From Pelagibacteraceae bacterium (GTDB lineage Bacteria > Pseudomonadota > Alphaproteobacteria > Pelagibacterales > Pelagibacteraceae), in NCBI GenBank assembly GCA_016777565.1, contig JADHRF010000003.1:1-58550 (forward strand): DNA of 58,550 bases. Direction: 5' to 3'. Made by a program: the position numbers and the translations under genes. The notes under the pieces are model-generated. The model saw only the letters and a program-made list of their open reading frames with translations, was not told the DNA's origin and searched no databases. This document shows positions 1 through 10,138 of the stretch, piece after piece; within the stretch, counting starts at the first letter, position 1, and the number at the start of each line of letters is the position of its first letter.

Positions 1-755
1 AGCACGAGCTAGGAATGTATTTTGGAACGCTTACAGATCAAGCAGATAATGTTCAATTATACAAATATGCTGTGCAGATGGTTTCTCATTCATTTGGTAA
101 AACTTCTACATTTATGCCTAAACCAGTAAAAGGTGATAATGGATCAGGTATGCATGTTCACCAATCAATTTGGAAAGGTAGCACTCCAGTATTTATGGGA
201 GACAAATACGCAGGATTATCACAACAAGCTCTTTATTATATAGGTGGAATTCTCAAACACGCTAAAGCAATAAACGCATTTACGAATTCAACAACCAACA
301 GCTACAAAAGATTAATACCTGGTTTCGAAGCGCCTGTTATGCTTGCTTACTCTGCTAGAAATAGATCAGCATCTTGTAGAATACCGGTTATCATGAATAA
401 AAAAGCTGCCAGATGTGAAATAAGATTCCCAGATGCAGCAGGAAATCCATATTTAGGATTTGCTGCAATGTTAATGGCGGGACTAGATGGAATTAAAAAT
501 AAAATCGATCCAGGTAAATCTATGGATAAAGATTTATATCATTTGTCTGAAAGTGAATTAAAAAAAATTCCTCAGGTCTGTGGTTCGCTAAGAGAAGCTA
601 TGGAAAGTCTAGATAAAGACAGGGATTTCTTAACACAAGGTGGTGTCTTTACAGATGATCAAATTGACGGGTATATTTCATTAAAATTTGATGAAATTTA
701 TAAATTAGAACACACACCTCATCCAATTGAATTTGAGATGTATTACAGTCAATAA
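1..755 (+). CDS. glnA: Glutamine synthetase type I, C-terminal part (5' end outside window)
   Basis: Reading frame is open to the window edge ([22 protein letters not shown]...). Motifs KTATFMPKP-like, [38 protein letters not shown]. Adenylylation-site-like KDLYHL Tyr is present. Confidence 0.97.
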   Translation, partial: HELGMYFGTLTDQADNVQLYKYAVQMVSHSFGKTSTFMPKPVKGDNGSGMHVHQSIWKGSTPVFMGDKYAGLSQQALYYIGGILKHAKAINAFTNSTTNSYKRLIPGFEAPVMLAYSARNRSASCRIPVIMNKKAARCEIRFPDAAGNPYLGFAAMLMAGLDGIKNKIDPGKSMDKDLYHLSESELKKIPQVCGSLREAMESLDKDRDFLTQGGVFTDDQIDGYISLKFDEIYKLEHTPHPIEFEMYYSQ

Positions 756-767
756 AAATATTATTTA

Positions 768-787
768 GGCCCATCGAAAGGTGGGCT
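768..787. terminator. Hairpin between the convergent glnA and suf operon ends
   Basis: GCCCATC-GAAA-GGTGGGC stem-loop (769-786; 7 bp including one G-T pair; GAAA tetraloop) in the 38-nt gap between two convergent stop codons. AT-rich flank on the suf side. Confidence 0.7.
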
Positions 788-793
788 CAGAAA

Positions 794-1126
794 CTAAACT
801 TTAAAAGATTCTCCACATCCACAACGTTCCGTTTCATTTGGATTTTTAAACACAAACTGAGAAGAAAATTTTTCTTTTTTATAATCCATCTCTGTTCCTA
901 ATAAATACATTATTGCATTTGGATCAATCAAGACTTTAACCCCTTTGTCTTCAATAACTTCTTCATTAGCTTTGATTTCTTTAGCATACTCCATAATATA
1001 TGACATGCCCGCACAACCGCCTGATTGAACGCCTACTCTAACTCCAATAGTTGAGTTGTCTGCATTAGACATGATTTCTTTTATTCTGTTTGCAGCGTTA
1101 TCACTTAATTTAATAACTTGTGTCAT
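794..1126 (-). CDS. sufA: HesB/IscA-type iron-sulfur assembly A-type carrier
   Basis: Motifs GGCAGMSY and CGCGESF (three conserved Cys). Start placed at MTQVIKL, giving an ATGA overlap with the upstream gene; the longer 1186 start is unlikely. Confidence 0.9.
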   Translation of the reverse strand: MTQVIKLSDNAANRIKEIMSNADNSTIGVRVGVQSGGCAGMSYIMEYAKEIKANEEVIEDKGVKVLIDPNAIMYLLGTEMDYKKEKFSSQFVFKNPNETERCGCGESFKV

Positions 1127-1425
1127 AAGTTTAATTCTAGTTTTGCAGCTTCGGACATTTTGTCTTTGTCCCATGGTGGATCCCAAACTAATTTAAGATC
1201 TACATCAGTAATGCCTTCAACCTTCATTATATTCTCTTTAACACTATTTGGCAAACTTTCTGCGACTGGACAATTAGGGCTTGTGAGCGTCATTTCTACA
1301 TTTACTTTATTCTTATCATAAATTTCTACTTTATAGATAAGACCCAATTCATATATGTTTACTGGTATTTCAGGGTCGTAAATTTTTTTAATTTCAGAGA
1401 TTATTTTTTCTTTTAATTCACTCAT
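1123..1425 (-). CDS. sufT: SUF system MIP18/DUF59 family protein
   Basis: IYDPEIPVNIYELGLIY and TLTSPNCPVAESLP motifs; within the suf operon. Confidence 0.88.
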   Translation of the reverse strand: MSELKEKIISEIKKIYDPEIPVNIYELGLIYKVEIYDKNKVNVEMTLTSPNCPVAESLPNSVKENIMKVEGITDVDLKLVWDPPWDKDKMSEAAKLELNL

Positions 1426-1433
1426 AACATTAT

Positions 1434-1877
1434 TTAATTATTTTTAGCTACTGCCGATATAAATGTATGCCATACCATTGTGGCACATTTAACTCTCATA
1501 GGAAACTCTTGAACCCCTGATAGAGAGGTAATTGTAGTAATTTGATCTTCAGTAAGACTGTTAAGAGTAATTTTTGTTTTATTTTTCACCATATTTAAAA
1601 AATCTTCGGTAACTTTTTTGGCAAAAGTTAGGTCCTTTCCTTTTAGTGTTTCGGTTAAAATAGATGCTGAAGCTAAGGAAATTGCGCAACCCTCTCCCTC
1701 AAAACTTAAATCAAATACCTTTTTTTCTTTATCTAATTTGAGATAAATGTGTACTTTGTCTCCACACAAAGGGTTATGTGCTTTTGCGTCATGGTTATAA
1801 TCTGGGCACACGCCTTTATTTCTTGGATTTTTTCCATGGTCCAATATAATTTCTTGATATAATTCTTTAAGTTCCAT
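1434..1877 (-). CDS. sufU: SUF system NifU/SufU-type protein
   Basis: NPLCGDKV, GEGCAISLASASILTE and RVKCATMVWH cysteine motifs; long SufU-type spacing between the second and third Cys. Confidence 0.9.
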   Translation of the reverse strand: MELKELYQEIILDHGKNPRNKGVCPDYNHDAKAHNPLCGDKVHIYLKLDKEKKVFDLSFEGEGCAISLASASILTETLKGKDLTFAKKVTEDFLNMVKNKTKITLNSLTEDQITTITSLSGVQEFPMRVKCATMVWHTFISAVAKNN

Positions 1878-3095
1878 TTAAGTTTGAAATATTTTTTTAC
1901 AGTTATCAATAGCTTTACACAAAATATCTATATCTTCTTTAGTGTTATAAACACCAATGGAAGCCCTAGCTGTAGCAGCAATTCCTAATTTATCATGTAG
2001 TATTTGACAGCAGTGGTGTCCTGCTCGTATAGCAACACCATCATCGTCCAAAATCGTTGCGATATCATGTGGATGAATATCTTTGATAGTAAAACACAGA
2101 ACAGATCCTCTATTCTTAGGGCTGCCAATTAAGTTTACTGAATTATTTTTTTTTAATTTTTCATAACCGTATTCTAATATTTCATTTTCATGAGCGGCAA
2201 TATTTTTTATACCAAGTTTTTCGATAAAATTTATCGCTTCTGCAAAAGCAACTACTTCCGCTGTCTGTAAGGTACCGGCTTCAAATTTAGTTGGAGTGTC
2301 AGCGAATGTTATATTGTCTTTTTTGACCTCATCTATCATTCCTCCACCGCCTTGATACGGGGGTAAATCATCTAACCATTTTTTTTTTGCATAAAGTACC
2401 CCTAAACCGTTAGGTCCATACATTTTATGACATGAAATTACATAAAAATCACAACCAAGATCTTGCATGTCAATTTGCATATGGGGTGCACCCTGAGTGC
2501 CGTCAACTAAAACTGGAATATTTTTTTCTTTAGCTATATCAACAATTTTTTTTATTGGCATCACAGCACCCGTCACATTTGAAATGTGTGTAATAGCAAT
2601 AATCTTTGTTTTGTCTGTAATAAGTTTTTTTATTTCATCAATTTCTACTTCGCCATTATTGTTTACCGGTGCAAATTTAATTACTGCTCCCTTTTTTTTT
2701 CGAAGAAAATGCCAAGGTACATAGTTAGAGTGGTGTTCTAATTCTGTAATTAATATTTCATCACCTTCTTTAATATATTTTTCCCCAAAAGATGAAGCAA
2801 CTAGATTAATTGATTCTGTGGCTCCTTTTGTGAATACTATTTCTTCTCTATTTTGTGCATTTAAATATTTTTTTAAAATATCTCTTGTTGCTTCAAATCT
2901 GTTTGTTGCTTTAACCGCCAAAGTGTGAACGCTTCTTCCAACGTTAGAGAATTCTGTTTCATAAAAATTAGATAATCTATCAATTACTACCTTGGGTTTT
3001 TGAGATGAATTAGCACTGTCTAAATAGACTAATGGTTTGCCGTTAATTTTTTGTTTAAATATTGGAAATTCAGATTTTATATTTTTAATGTCCAT
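1878..3095 (-). CDS. sufS: Cysteine desulfurase SufS (PLP-dependent)
   Basis: YLDSANSSQKP, ELEHHSNYVPW, DGTQGAPH, SCHKMYGPNGLGVLY (PLP Lys), RAGHHCCQ. Confidence 0.96.
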   Translation of the reverse strand: MDIKNIKSEFPIFKQKINGKPLVYLDSANSSQKPKVVIDRLSNFYETEFSNVGRSVHTLAVKATNRFEATRDILKKYLNAQNREEIVFTKGATESINLVASSFGEKYIKEGDEILITELEHHSNYVPWHFLRKKKGAVIKFAPVNNNGEVEIDEIKKLITDKTKIIAITHISNVTGAVMPIKKIVDIAKEKNIPVLVDGTQGAPHMQIDMQDLGCDFYVISCHKMYGPNGLGVLYAKKKWLDDLPPYQGGGGMIDEVKKDNITFADTPTKFEAGTLQTAEVVAFAEAINFIEKLGIKNIAAHENEILEYGYEKLKKNNSVNLIGSPKNRGSVLCFTIKDIHPHDIATILDDDGVAIRAGHHCCQILHDKLGIAATARASIGVYNTKEDIDILCKAIDNCKKIFQT

Positions 3096-4329
3096 TAATT
3101 TGCCTCTCTAATATTTCTTCTAAAAAAGTTTTTACTTCGCTTATATAAATATTTTCTAATATCTCACCAAGAAACCCATTAATTAAAAGTTTTTCTGCCT
3201 CTTTTTTTGCTATTCCTCTTGTCATTAAATAATGAACTGCATCAGAGTCTATACTTCCAGATGTTGAACCATGGGAACATTTGACATCATCAGCGTATAT
3301 TTCTAATTCTGGTTTTGCATCAAATTCAGCATCATCATTTAAAATTAGAGCTTTGCTTAATTGATATGCGTCAGTTTTTTGAGCTATTTTTTTCACAAAT
3401 ATTTTGCCTTGGTAAACACCTCTACTTTTGTCATTTAATACATTCTTGATTTTTTGATGACTTTTACAATTAGGTGAGTTGTGATTTATAAGTGTTTTAA
3501 TTTCTTGATGTTGATCGTCAACTAAGTTTAAAGCTGAATAAATACTGCAATTACTATGGTCTTTGTTTAGGTTTATTTCAATTTCAATTTTGTTAAGCTT
3601 TAAGCCTGAGCTTAAAATATAGTTTTCATAATTAGATCCACTTTCTAAAGAACCTTTTATATATCTGTAAAAATGACCATTGCTTTTAGACTTTTGAATT
3701 AAAATATTTTTCAACACAGCGTCCTTGTCTAAAGATACTATATCTAACGTATTTTTAATAAAATTACTTTGAATGTAACCGTTTGTGTATTCTATCAGTG
3801 TTAGTTCTGAACCTTCATTTAGCTTTATGGAATTTTTATTATTTAATATTTTATTTTTTAAGCCTTTAGAAAAATAATTGTAAATAATTAAGGGTTTTTT
3901 TAACTTATAGTTTTTGGCAACTTCTAGTGAAAATCCTCCTGATGATAAAGCATTATTAAGTAATGTTAGTGTATTGTTTGAATTAAAATTGGTTAATTCT
4001 TTTTGATCAAAATCTTTAATCAAAATTTTATTTGTTTCCTCATAAACAAAACTTGTTGATGTTATTTTACCATTACTTAAAAATATATAGTTGTGTTTAA
4101 AGTTTTCAATAGTTTCGAGCTCTTGAGTAGATTCAAAATCAACCTCATTACTAATACTTTCAAAATTTTTATTTAAAATTAAGTTTAAATCTGTAAATTT
4201 CCAGTCTTCAATTGTTTTTGATGGAAATCCTGATTTATAAAATAAATCAAGATTTTTTTGTCGGAAATCTTTTTCTTCCACAGAAAGATTTTTTATTTGT
4301 TTAATGTTAAAATCGTAACTTTGCTTCAT
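3085..4329 (-). CDS. sufD: Fe-S assembly protein SufD
   Basis: C-terminal SufBD core: GVYQGKIFVKKIAQKTDAYQ, KPELEIYADDVKCSHGSTSGSID; operon position. Confidence 0.93.
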   Translation of the reverse strand: MKQSYDFNIKQIKNLSVEEKDFRQKNLDLFYKSGFPSKTIEDWKFTDLNLILNKNFESISNEVDFESTQELETIENFKHNYIFLSNGKITSTSFVYEETNKILIKDFDQKELTNFNSNNTLTLLNNALSSGGFSLEVAKNYKLKKPLIIYNYFSKGLKNKILNNKNSIKLNEGSELTLIEYTNGYIQSNFIKNTLDIVSLDKDAVLKNILIQKSKSNGHFYRYIKGSLESGSNYENYILSSGLKLNKIEIEINLNKDHSNCSIYSALNLVDDQHQEIKTLINHNSPNCKSHQKIKNVLNDKSRGVYQGKIFVKKIAQKTDAYQLSKALILNDDAEFDAKPELEIYADDVKCSHGSTSGSIDSDAVHYLMTRGIAKKEAEKLLINGFLGEILENIYISEVKTFLEEILERQINGH

Positions 4330-5064
4330 TTAAACTAAATTCTCGTAACCTGTTTTTTCAAGTTGGTGCCCTAAATCAGCGTTTCCTGTCTTAATAATTT
4401 TACCAGCAGACAAAACGTGTATGTAATCCGGTTTAATGTAGTCAAGCAGTCTTTGATAGTGGGTAATTATTAAAAATGCATTTTCTTTATTTTTATAAGA
4501 GTTAACTCCATCAGCTACTATTCTTAAAGCGTCTATATCTAAACCAGAATCTGTTTCGTCTAAAATTGATAGTTTTGGTTCTAATAACTTCATTTGTAAG
4601 ATTTCATTTTTTTTCTTTTCTCCTCCTGAAAATCCTAAATTTAACTGACGTGATAAAAATTTTTCATCTATATTCAGTTCTTTAGCTTTTTCTTTGATTA
4701 GTTTTAAGAAAGTTAAAGTATCTAATTCTTTTTCACCTCTTGCTTTTCTTACTGAGTTTAAGGAGGTTCTTAAAAAATTACTAGTATTTACTCCTGGAAT
4801 TTCTAAAGGATATTGAAATGCTAAAAAAATTCCTTTTTGAGCTCTCTCCTCTATTTTAAGATCATTTAAATTAATACCATCAAAATGAATTTCACCTTCG
4901 ATTTCGTAACCATTTTTACCTGATAGTACATTGGCTAATGTGCTCTTCCCTGAACCGTTAGGCCCCATGATTGCATGGATCTCACCAGGTTTAATATCTA
5001 AATTCAAGCCTTTTAAAATAGATTTATTATTAATAGTAGCTTTTAAATCATTAATTTTTAACAT
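4330..5064 (-). CDS. sufC: Fe-S assembly ATPase SufC
   Basis: Walker A GPNGSGKST, FSGGEKKKNEILQM, LDETDSGLDIDAL. Confidence 0.97.
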   Translation of the reverse strand: MLKINDLKATINNKSILKGLNLDIKPGEIHAIMGPNGSGKSTLANVLSGKNGYEIEGEIHFDGINLNDLKIEERAQKGIFLAFQYPLEIPGVNTSNFLRTSLNSVRKARGEKELDTLTFLKLIKEKAKELNIDEKFLSRQLNLGFSGGEKKKNEILQMKLLEPKLSILDETDSGLDIDALRIVADGVNSYKNKENAFLIITHYQRLLDYIKPDYIHVLSAGKIIKTGNADLGHQLEKTGYENLV

Positions 5065-6500
5065 TAACCAACGCTCCCCTCTAAACTAATAGCTACTAGT
5101 TTTTGTGCTTCTACAGCAAACTCCATTGGCAACTGTTGTAATACTTCTTTACAAAATCCGTTGACGATTAAGCTGACTGCCTCCTCTTGATCAAGGCCTC
5201 TTTGATTGCAGTAATAAAGCTGTTCTTCATTTATTTTAGTAGTAGTTGCCTCATGTTCTATAGTTGATGTTGAATTTTTGTTTTTTATATACGGAACTGT
5301 ATGAGCTCCACATTTATTACCCATTAACAATGAATCACATTGAGTATAATTCCTTGAATTGGTCGCTTTTTTATTAATTTCAACTAAACCTCTATATGTA
5401 TTGTCTGCGTTACCAGCCGATATACCTTTAGAAATTATTTTACTTTTGGTGTTTTTGCCTAAATGTATCATCTTGGTGCCTGTGTCTGCTTTTTGATAAT
5501 TATTAGTTATAGCTATAGAGTAAAACTCACCAACTGAATTGTCTCCTTGTAAGATGCAGCTTGGATATTTCCATGTAATTGCTGAACCTGTTTCGACTTG
5601 GGTCCAGGATATTTTTGAGTTTTTTCCTCTGCATGCACCTCTTTTGGTTACAAAATTATATATTCCTCCAACACCATTTTTGTCTCCAGGGTACCAATTT
5701 TGAACTGTTGAATATTTAATTTCTGCATCATCTAAAGCGATTAACTCAACATTAGCTGCATGGAGTTGGTTTTCATCTCTCATAGGAGCTGTACATCCTT
5801 CGAGGTAACTTACATAACTTCCTTTATCTGCAATAATTAAAGTTCTTTCGAACTGTCCTGTTTCAGAAGCATTTATTCTGAAATAAGTAGATAATTCCAT
5901 AGGGCATTTAGTATTTGGAGGAATATAAACAAATGAACCATCGGTAAAGACCGCTGAGTTTAGAGTTGCGAAATAATGATCACTTAACGGGATAACAGAT
6001 CCTAAATATTTTTTAACTAATTCAGGATGTTTTTGTATCGCCTCTGATATAGAGCAAAATATTATTCCTTTTTTTGTTAACTCTTCTTTAAAAGTTGTTG
6101 CAACTGAAACTGAATCAAACACTGCATCAACAGCTATACCGTTCAATCTTTGTTGTTCAACCAAAGGTATACCAAGTTTTTTATATGTTTCTAAAATTTT
6201 AGGATCAATTTCGTCTAAACTTTTAGGTTTTTCAGAAGAACTTTTTGGTGCTGAATAATAGTATAAATCTTGATAATTAATTTTAGGGTATTTTGGTTTT
6301 TGCCAATCTGGCTCATTTAAACTTTGCAATCTATTAAATGCTTTTAACCTCCAATCTAACATCCACTTAGGTTCTTTTTTTATATTTGAAATAAATCTTA
6401 TAGAATCTTCATTGAGTCCTTTAGGAGCTCTGATGCTTTCAATGTCAGTTGTAAAGCCATATTTATAATCTTGATTAATATTGTAGTCTTGATTTTTCAT
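5064..6500 (-). CDS. sufB: Fe-S cluster scaffold SufB
   Basis: [40 protein letters not shown]-like, [26 protein letters not shown]. Confidence 0.97.
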   Translation of the reverse strand: MKNQDYNINQDYKYGFTTDIESIRAPKGLNEDSIRFISNIKKEPKWMLDWRLKAFNRLQSLNEPDWQKPKYPKINYQDLYYYSAPKSSSEKPKSLDEIDPKILETYKKLGIPLVEQQRLNGIAVDAVFDSVSVATTFKEELTKKGIIFCSISEAIQKHPELVKKYLGSVIPLSDHYFATLNSAVFTDGSFVYIPPNTKCPMELSTYFRINASETGQFERTLIIADKGSYVSYLEGCTAPMRDENQLHAANVELIALDDAEIKYSTVQNWYPGDKNGVGGIYNFVTKRGACRGKNSKISWTQVETGSAITWKYPSCILQGDNSVGEFYSIAITNNYQKADTGTKMIHLGKNTKSKIISKGISAGNADNTYRGLVEINKKATNSRNYTQCDSLLMGNKCGAHTVPYIKNKNSTSTIEHEATTTKINEEQLYYCNQRGLDQEEAVSLIVNGFCKEVLQQLPMEFAVEAQKLVAISLEGSVG

Positions 6501-6521
6501 TACCCTTACCTTTTTTAAATT

Positions 6522-6944
6522 TTAAAAAATATTTTCTTGTTTAGAAACTAAATCGTTTAGGCTCTTGTTTTCAAAAAATCCGTTAATGTGTTGTTCTAAA
6601 TCATCCCAAAGGTTATGCGTAATGCATTTAACGGTTCTACCACCACAACCTTTTTTTGAATCTTTTTTACAATTAAGCGTTTTCACTTCCTCGTTAACAG
6701 CAAAAATGATGCTAGAAAGTTTTATATCTTTAGCCTTTTTTTCTAATATGTATCCTCCACGAGGTCCTCTAACACTTTTAACTAGATGATTATTTTTTAA
6801 TTTTTGAAACAACTGTTCTAAATAAGAAAGTGATATATTTTGCCTTACGGCAATCTCGTTTAAACTTACTGGCTTAAAATTTTCGTTTGTAGCTAAATCA
6901 GCCATAGCCATAACCGCGTATCTTCCTTTTGTAGATAATTTCAT
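6522..6944 (-). CDS. iscR: Rrf2-family regulator, IscR-like with Fe-S ligand cysteines
   Basis: MKLSTKGRYAVMAMADLA N-terminus; LEQLFQKLKNNHLVKSVRGPRGGY helix-turn-helix; LNCKKDSKKGCGGRTVKCITHNLW carries three Cys and a His in IscR-like spacing. Confidence 0.92.
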   Translation of the reverse strand: MKLSTKGRYAVMAMADLATNENFKPVSLNEIAVRQNISLSYLEQLFQKLKNNHLVKSVRGPRGGYILEKKAKDIKLSSIIFAVNEEVKTLNCKKDSKKGCGGRTVKCITHNLWDDLEQHINGFFENKSLNDLVSKQENIF

Positions 6945-6967
6945 TAAATCCTTTTGTTTGTGTGGTT

Positions 6968-6996
6968 AATTAGCCTATTCCCACTAAAATAGTCAA
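6968..6996 (-). promoter_or_regulatory. Predicted iscR-suf operon promoter
   Basis: Minus strand TTGACT (6996-6991), 17-nt spacer, CTAATT (6973-6968). An AAAGGA Shine-Dalgarno-like sequence lies just upstream of the ATG. Confidence 0.55.
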
Positions 6997-7000
6997 GTTT
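6976..7000 (-). promoter_or_regulatory. Candidate IscR type-1-like operator
   Basis: Minus strand AAACTTGACTATTTTAGTGGGAATA; the core YYGACTRWWWYAGT matches the E. coli type-1 IscR consensus. It overlaps the -35 element. Confidence 0.5.
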
Positions 7001-7016
7001 ATAAAAAATTAAATTG

Positions 7017-7039
7017 TCGCTATTAAAACATGCTATAAA
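7017..7039 (+). promoter_or_regulatory. Predicted extended -10 promoter of the alpha/beta hydrolase gene
   Basis: TGCTATAAAT (TGN extended -10 plus TATAAA at 7034-7039), weak -35 upstream, ATG at 7078. Confidence 0.4.
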
Positions 7040-7077
7040 TCTATTTTTTTCTTGAAACTAATTATCATTATTAACTA

Positions 7078-7734
7078 ATGAAACCTAAAAGCACTGAAAT
7101 ATTTATACCAGGACCAGCAGGGAGACTGGAGGCAAAGTATTATAAAAATCCAAAATTTGGTTCTCCAGTAGCTATAGTCCTTCAGCCACATCCTCAATAT
7201 GGTGGGTCGATGAATAATAAAATAGTTCAAAAAACGTATAACATTTTTTTAGAAAATGGTTTTTCAGTAATTAGAATTAATTTTAGAGGTGTTGGTAAAA
7301 GTGATGGTGTCTTTGATAATGGACAAGGAGAGTTGTCAGACGCTGCTGCTGCTTTAGATTGGATAGAAAGAGAAAATTTAGATTATAGTCAATGTTGGGT
7401 GTCAGGATTTTCTTTTGGTGCACTAATCTGTATGCAATTAATTATGCGTAGACCCGAAGTAAATAATTTTATCGCTATATCTCCCCAACCAAATGTATAT
7501 GATTTTTCATTTTTAGCTCCATGTCCAACATCTGGACAGGTATTGTACAGTGATGGTGACGAACTAGTTACTAAAGAAAGTATTGATGAGTTAGATAAAA
7601 GAATAAAAAATCAAAAAGGAATAGAAGTAATATTTACAAAAATCAAGAACGCCAATCATTTTTTTAAAAGCAAAGAAAATGAACTAGGGCAAGAAATAGA
7701 AAAATATATTAAAGAAAAAACAGCTCTTATTTAA
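7078..7734 (+). CDS. Alpha/beta hydrolase
   Basis: VLQPHPQYGGSMNNKIV, RINFRGVGKSDG, nucleophile elbow SGFSFGA, late Asp (DGDELV) and His (NANHFF). Confidence 0.9.
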   Translation: MKPKSTEIFIPGPAGRLEAKYYKNPKFGSPVAIVLQPHPQYGGSMNNKIVQKTYNIFLENGFSVIRINFRGVGKSDGVFDNGQGELSDAAAALDWIERENLDYSQCWVSGFSFGALICMQLIMRRPEVNNFIAISPQPNVYDFSFLAPCPTSGQVLYSDGDELVTKESIDELDKRIKNQKGIEVIFTKIKNANHFFKSKENELGQEIEKYIKEKTALI

Positions 7735-8842
7735 ATTCTATAAGGTCTCCACCAGTAGAGGGTTTTTTGACTCCGGTTGTTTCTGGAAATGAAATATTTT
7801 TTTTCAACAAAGATCTAATTGCTAAATAAGCAAAAGCTTGCGACTCAACAAAGTCACCGTTTATTTTATATCTATCGATATTATGAGTTAAAATATTACT
7901 TAATTTTTGAATTCGTTCAAAAATGAATTTATTTTTTCTTCCTCCTCCGCATAAAATAATTTCAAAAGGTTTATTTTCAAAAAAATCTAATGAATTAACA
8001 ATTGTTAAAGATGTTAATTCAGATAAGGTAGCAACTGAATCTTCTAAATTTAAAGTTCTTAAAGGACTAAGATTAAAATCATTTACGTCAAGAGATTTTG
8101 GTGGCAAAAATTCATAATAAGGATCATCTAAATAACTGTCTAAAATATTTTTATCAATCTTCCCTGTGAAAGCAATCATCCCGTCTTGATCAAACTGAAT
8201 TTTATTTTTAGATTTTAATTGCAAAACTTTATCTATTAAAAAATTTCCTGGACCAGTATCTAAACTGATCATTTTTTGATTTTTATCAATATATGTAATA
8301 TTAGATATGCCTCCAATATTTACAAATAATAGTGGAGTTTTTAAATTTAATTTTGTCTTAAGTAATTTATGAAAAATTGGAACTAGCGGAGCACCTTGCC
8401 CTCCATTTTTGATATCATTTTCTCTAAAATTATTAATTACATTGATGCCTACTAACTGTGACAATAATCTTCCATCTCCAATTTGCTTTGTTTTTTTTTC
8501 TTTAAAACTATGAAAAATTGTATGTCCATGAAAACCTACTAGTTTAATTTTGGACTTTTCTATTTCATTTTTTGTTAAGATTAAGTTAACAGCCTTAGCA
8601 TGGAGGAGAGTTATTTCTTTCTCTAAAGAGTCTATTTCTGACTTTTTCTTTTCTAAATCTATAGTCAGGTTTATTTTTTCTTTTAAACTTCTAATCTTAA
8701 TTTTTATTTTGTCAGGGTAGGGTAAAAATTGATTCCCGACAAAATGAATCTCGTTCTCTCCATCAGATTTTATTAATGATGCGTCTATACCATCTCCAGA
8801 TGTTCCGCTCATTAAACCAATGGATGTGATTAATTCGTTCAT
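7727..8842 (-). CDS. anmK: Anhydro-N-acetylmuramic acid kinase
   Basis: GLMSGTSGDGIDASLI, GFHGHTIFH, FVNIGGISNITYI, LDTGPGNFLID, CGGGRKN. Confidence 0.95.
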   Translation of the reverse strand: MNELITSIGLMSGTSGDGIDASLIKSDGENEIHFVGNQFLPYPDKIKIKIRSLKEKINLTIDLEKKKSEIDSLEKEITLLHAKAVNLILTKNEIEKSKIKLVGFHGHTIFHSFKEKKTKQIGDGRLLSQLVGINVINNFRENDIKNGGQGAPLVPIFHKLLKTKLNLKTPLLFVNIGGISNITYIDKNQKMISLDTGPGNFLIDKVLQLKSKNKIQFDQDGMIAFTGKIDKNILDSYLDDPYYEFLPPKSLDVNDFNLSPLRTLNLEDSVATLSELTSLTIVNSLDFFENKPFEIILCGGGRKNKFIFERIQKLSNILTHNIDRYKINGDFVESQAFAYLAIRSLLKKNISFPETTGVKKPSTGGDLIEFK

Positions 8843-8899
8843 TAATAGTTATTTAATTTATTAGTATTATTGTGTAAAAGTAATTTAATCAAATTCTCT

Positions 8900-10138
8900 A
8901 TGAAAAATAGCTTTATAAATGAAATTACTACTAGAGGTTTTTTTCATCAATGCACAGACAAAGACAAATTAACAAAACTACTCAATAATAAGTCAATTAA
9001 AGCATATATTGGTTTTGACTGTACTGCACCAAGTTTACATGTTGGAAGCCTATTACAAATTATGTGCTTAAGACTTCTTCAAAAGTACGGACATCAACCT
9101 GTTGTTTTACTTGGTGGTGGAACCACACTGATAGGAGACCCTTCCGGTAAAGATTCTACGAGAAAAATTTTAGTTGAAAAAACTATCGACAATAATATTA
9201 AACAAATAAAAAAAATATTTGAAAAATTATTAATTTTTAATAACAAAAAAACTGAACCAATCTTTGTAAATAATGCTGACTGGTTAAATAAATTAAAATA
9301 TATTGAATTTTTAAGAAATGTTGGAAAACATTTTACAATTAATAGGATGTTAAGTTTTGACAGTGTAAAACTACGTTTAGAAAGAGAACAATCGCTAAGC
9401 TACATGGAATTTAATTATATGATTTTACAAGCTTACGATTTCTACAAATTAAATGAAAAATATAATTGTGATTTACAGATTGGCGGATCTGATCAGTGGG
9501 GTAATATTGTTAATGGTGTCGAATTAATTAGAAAAATTAATAAAAAAGAATCTTTTGGTTTAACAACACCTTTGATTACACTGTCCTCTGGAGCTAAGAT
9601 GGGAAAAACTGAAGATGGTGCAATATGGTTAGACGAAAAATTACTCTCGGCTTATGACTATTGGCAATTTTGGAGAAATACAAACGATGCAGATGTAAAA
9701 AAATTTTTAAAATATTTTACAGAAATTAGTGAAATTGAATTAGAAGAACTATTTAATAATGAAAAAAATATAAATAATTTAAAGATTTTATTAGCTAATG
9801 AAGCCACAAAAATTTTACATGGAGAAAAAAAATCTAAAGAATCAGAAGGCACTGCAAAAGAAACTTTTGCAGGAAGTGGTATAGGTCAAAATCTTCCTGT
9901 TATTTTAATAAAAAAATCTATTTTAAGGAATGGAATTAATATAATTGATTTTATTAATAATACTAAAATTCTTAATTCAAAAAGTGAGATTAGAAGGGCT
10001 ATTAATGAAAAAGGAATTAAAATAAATGATACTATAGTTACTGATAATAGAAAAAATATCAGCATTAGTGATTTAAATAATGACTATATTAAAGTTTCTT
10101 ACGGTAAGAAAAAACACTATAAAATTAAACTTAATTAA
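8900..10138 (+). CDS. tyrS: Tyrosyl-tRNA synthetase
   Basis: YIGFDCTAPSLHVGSL (HIGH-type), QIGGSDQWGNI, KMGKTEDGAIWLD (KMSKS-type). Start refined to the ATG at 8900. Confidence 0.97.
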   Translation: MKNSFINEITTRGFFHQCTDKDKLTKLLNNKSIKAYIGFDCTAPSLHVGSLLQIMCLRLLQKYGHQPVVLLGGGTTLIGDPSGKDSTRKILVEKTIDNNIKQIKKIFEKLLIFNNKKTEPIFVNNADWLNKLKYIEFLRNVGKHFTINRMLSFDSVKLRLEREQSLSYMEFNYMILQAYDFYKLNEKYNCDLQIGGSDQWGNIVNGVELIRKINKKESFGLTTPLITLSSGAKMGKTEDGAIWLDEKLLSAYDYWQFWRNTNDADVKKFLKYFTEISEIELEELFNNEKNINNLKILLANEATKILHGEKKSKESEGTAKETFAGSGIGQNLPVILIKKSILRNGINIIDFINNTKILNSKSEIRRAINEKGIKINDTIVTDNRKNISISDLNNDYIKVSYGKKKHYKIKLN

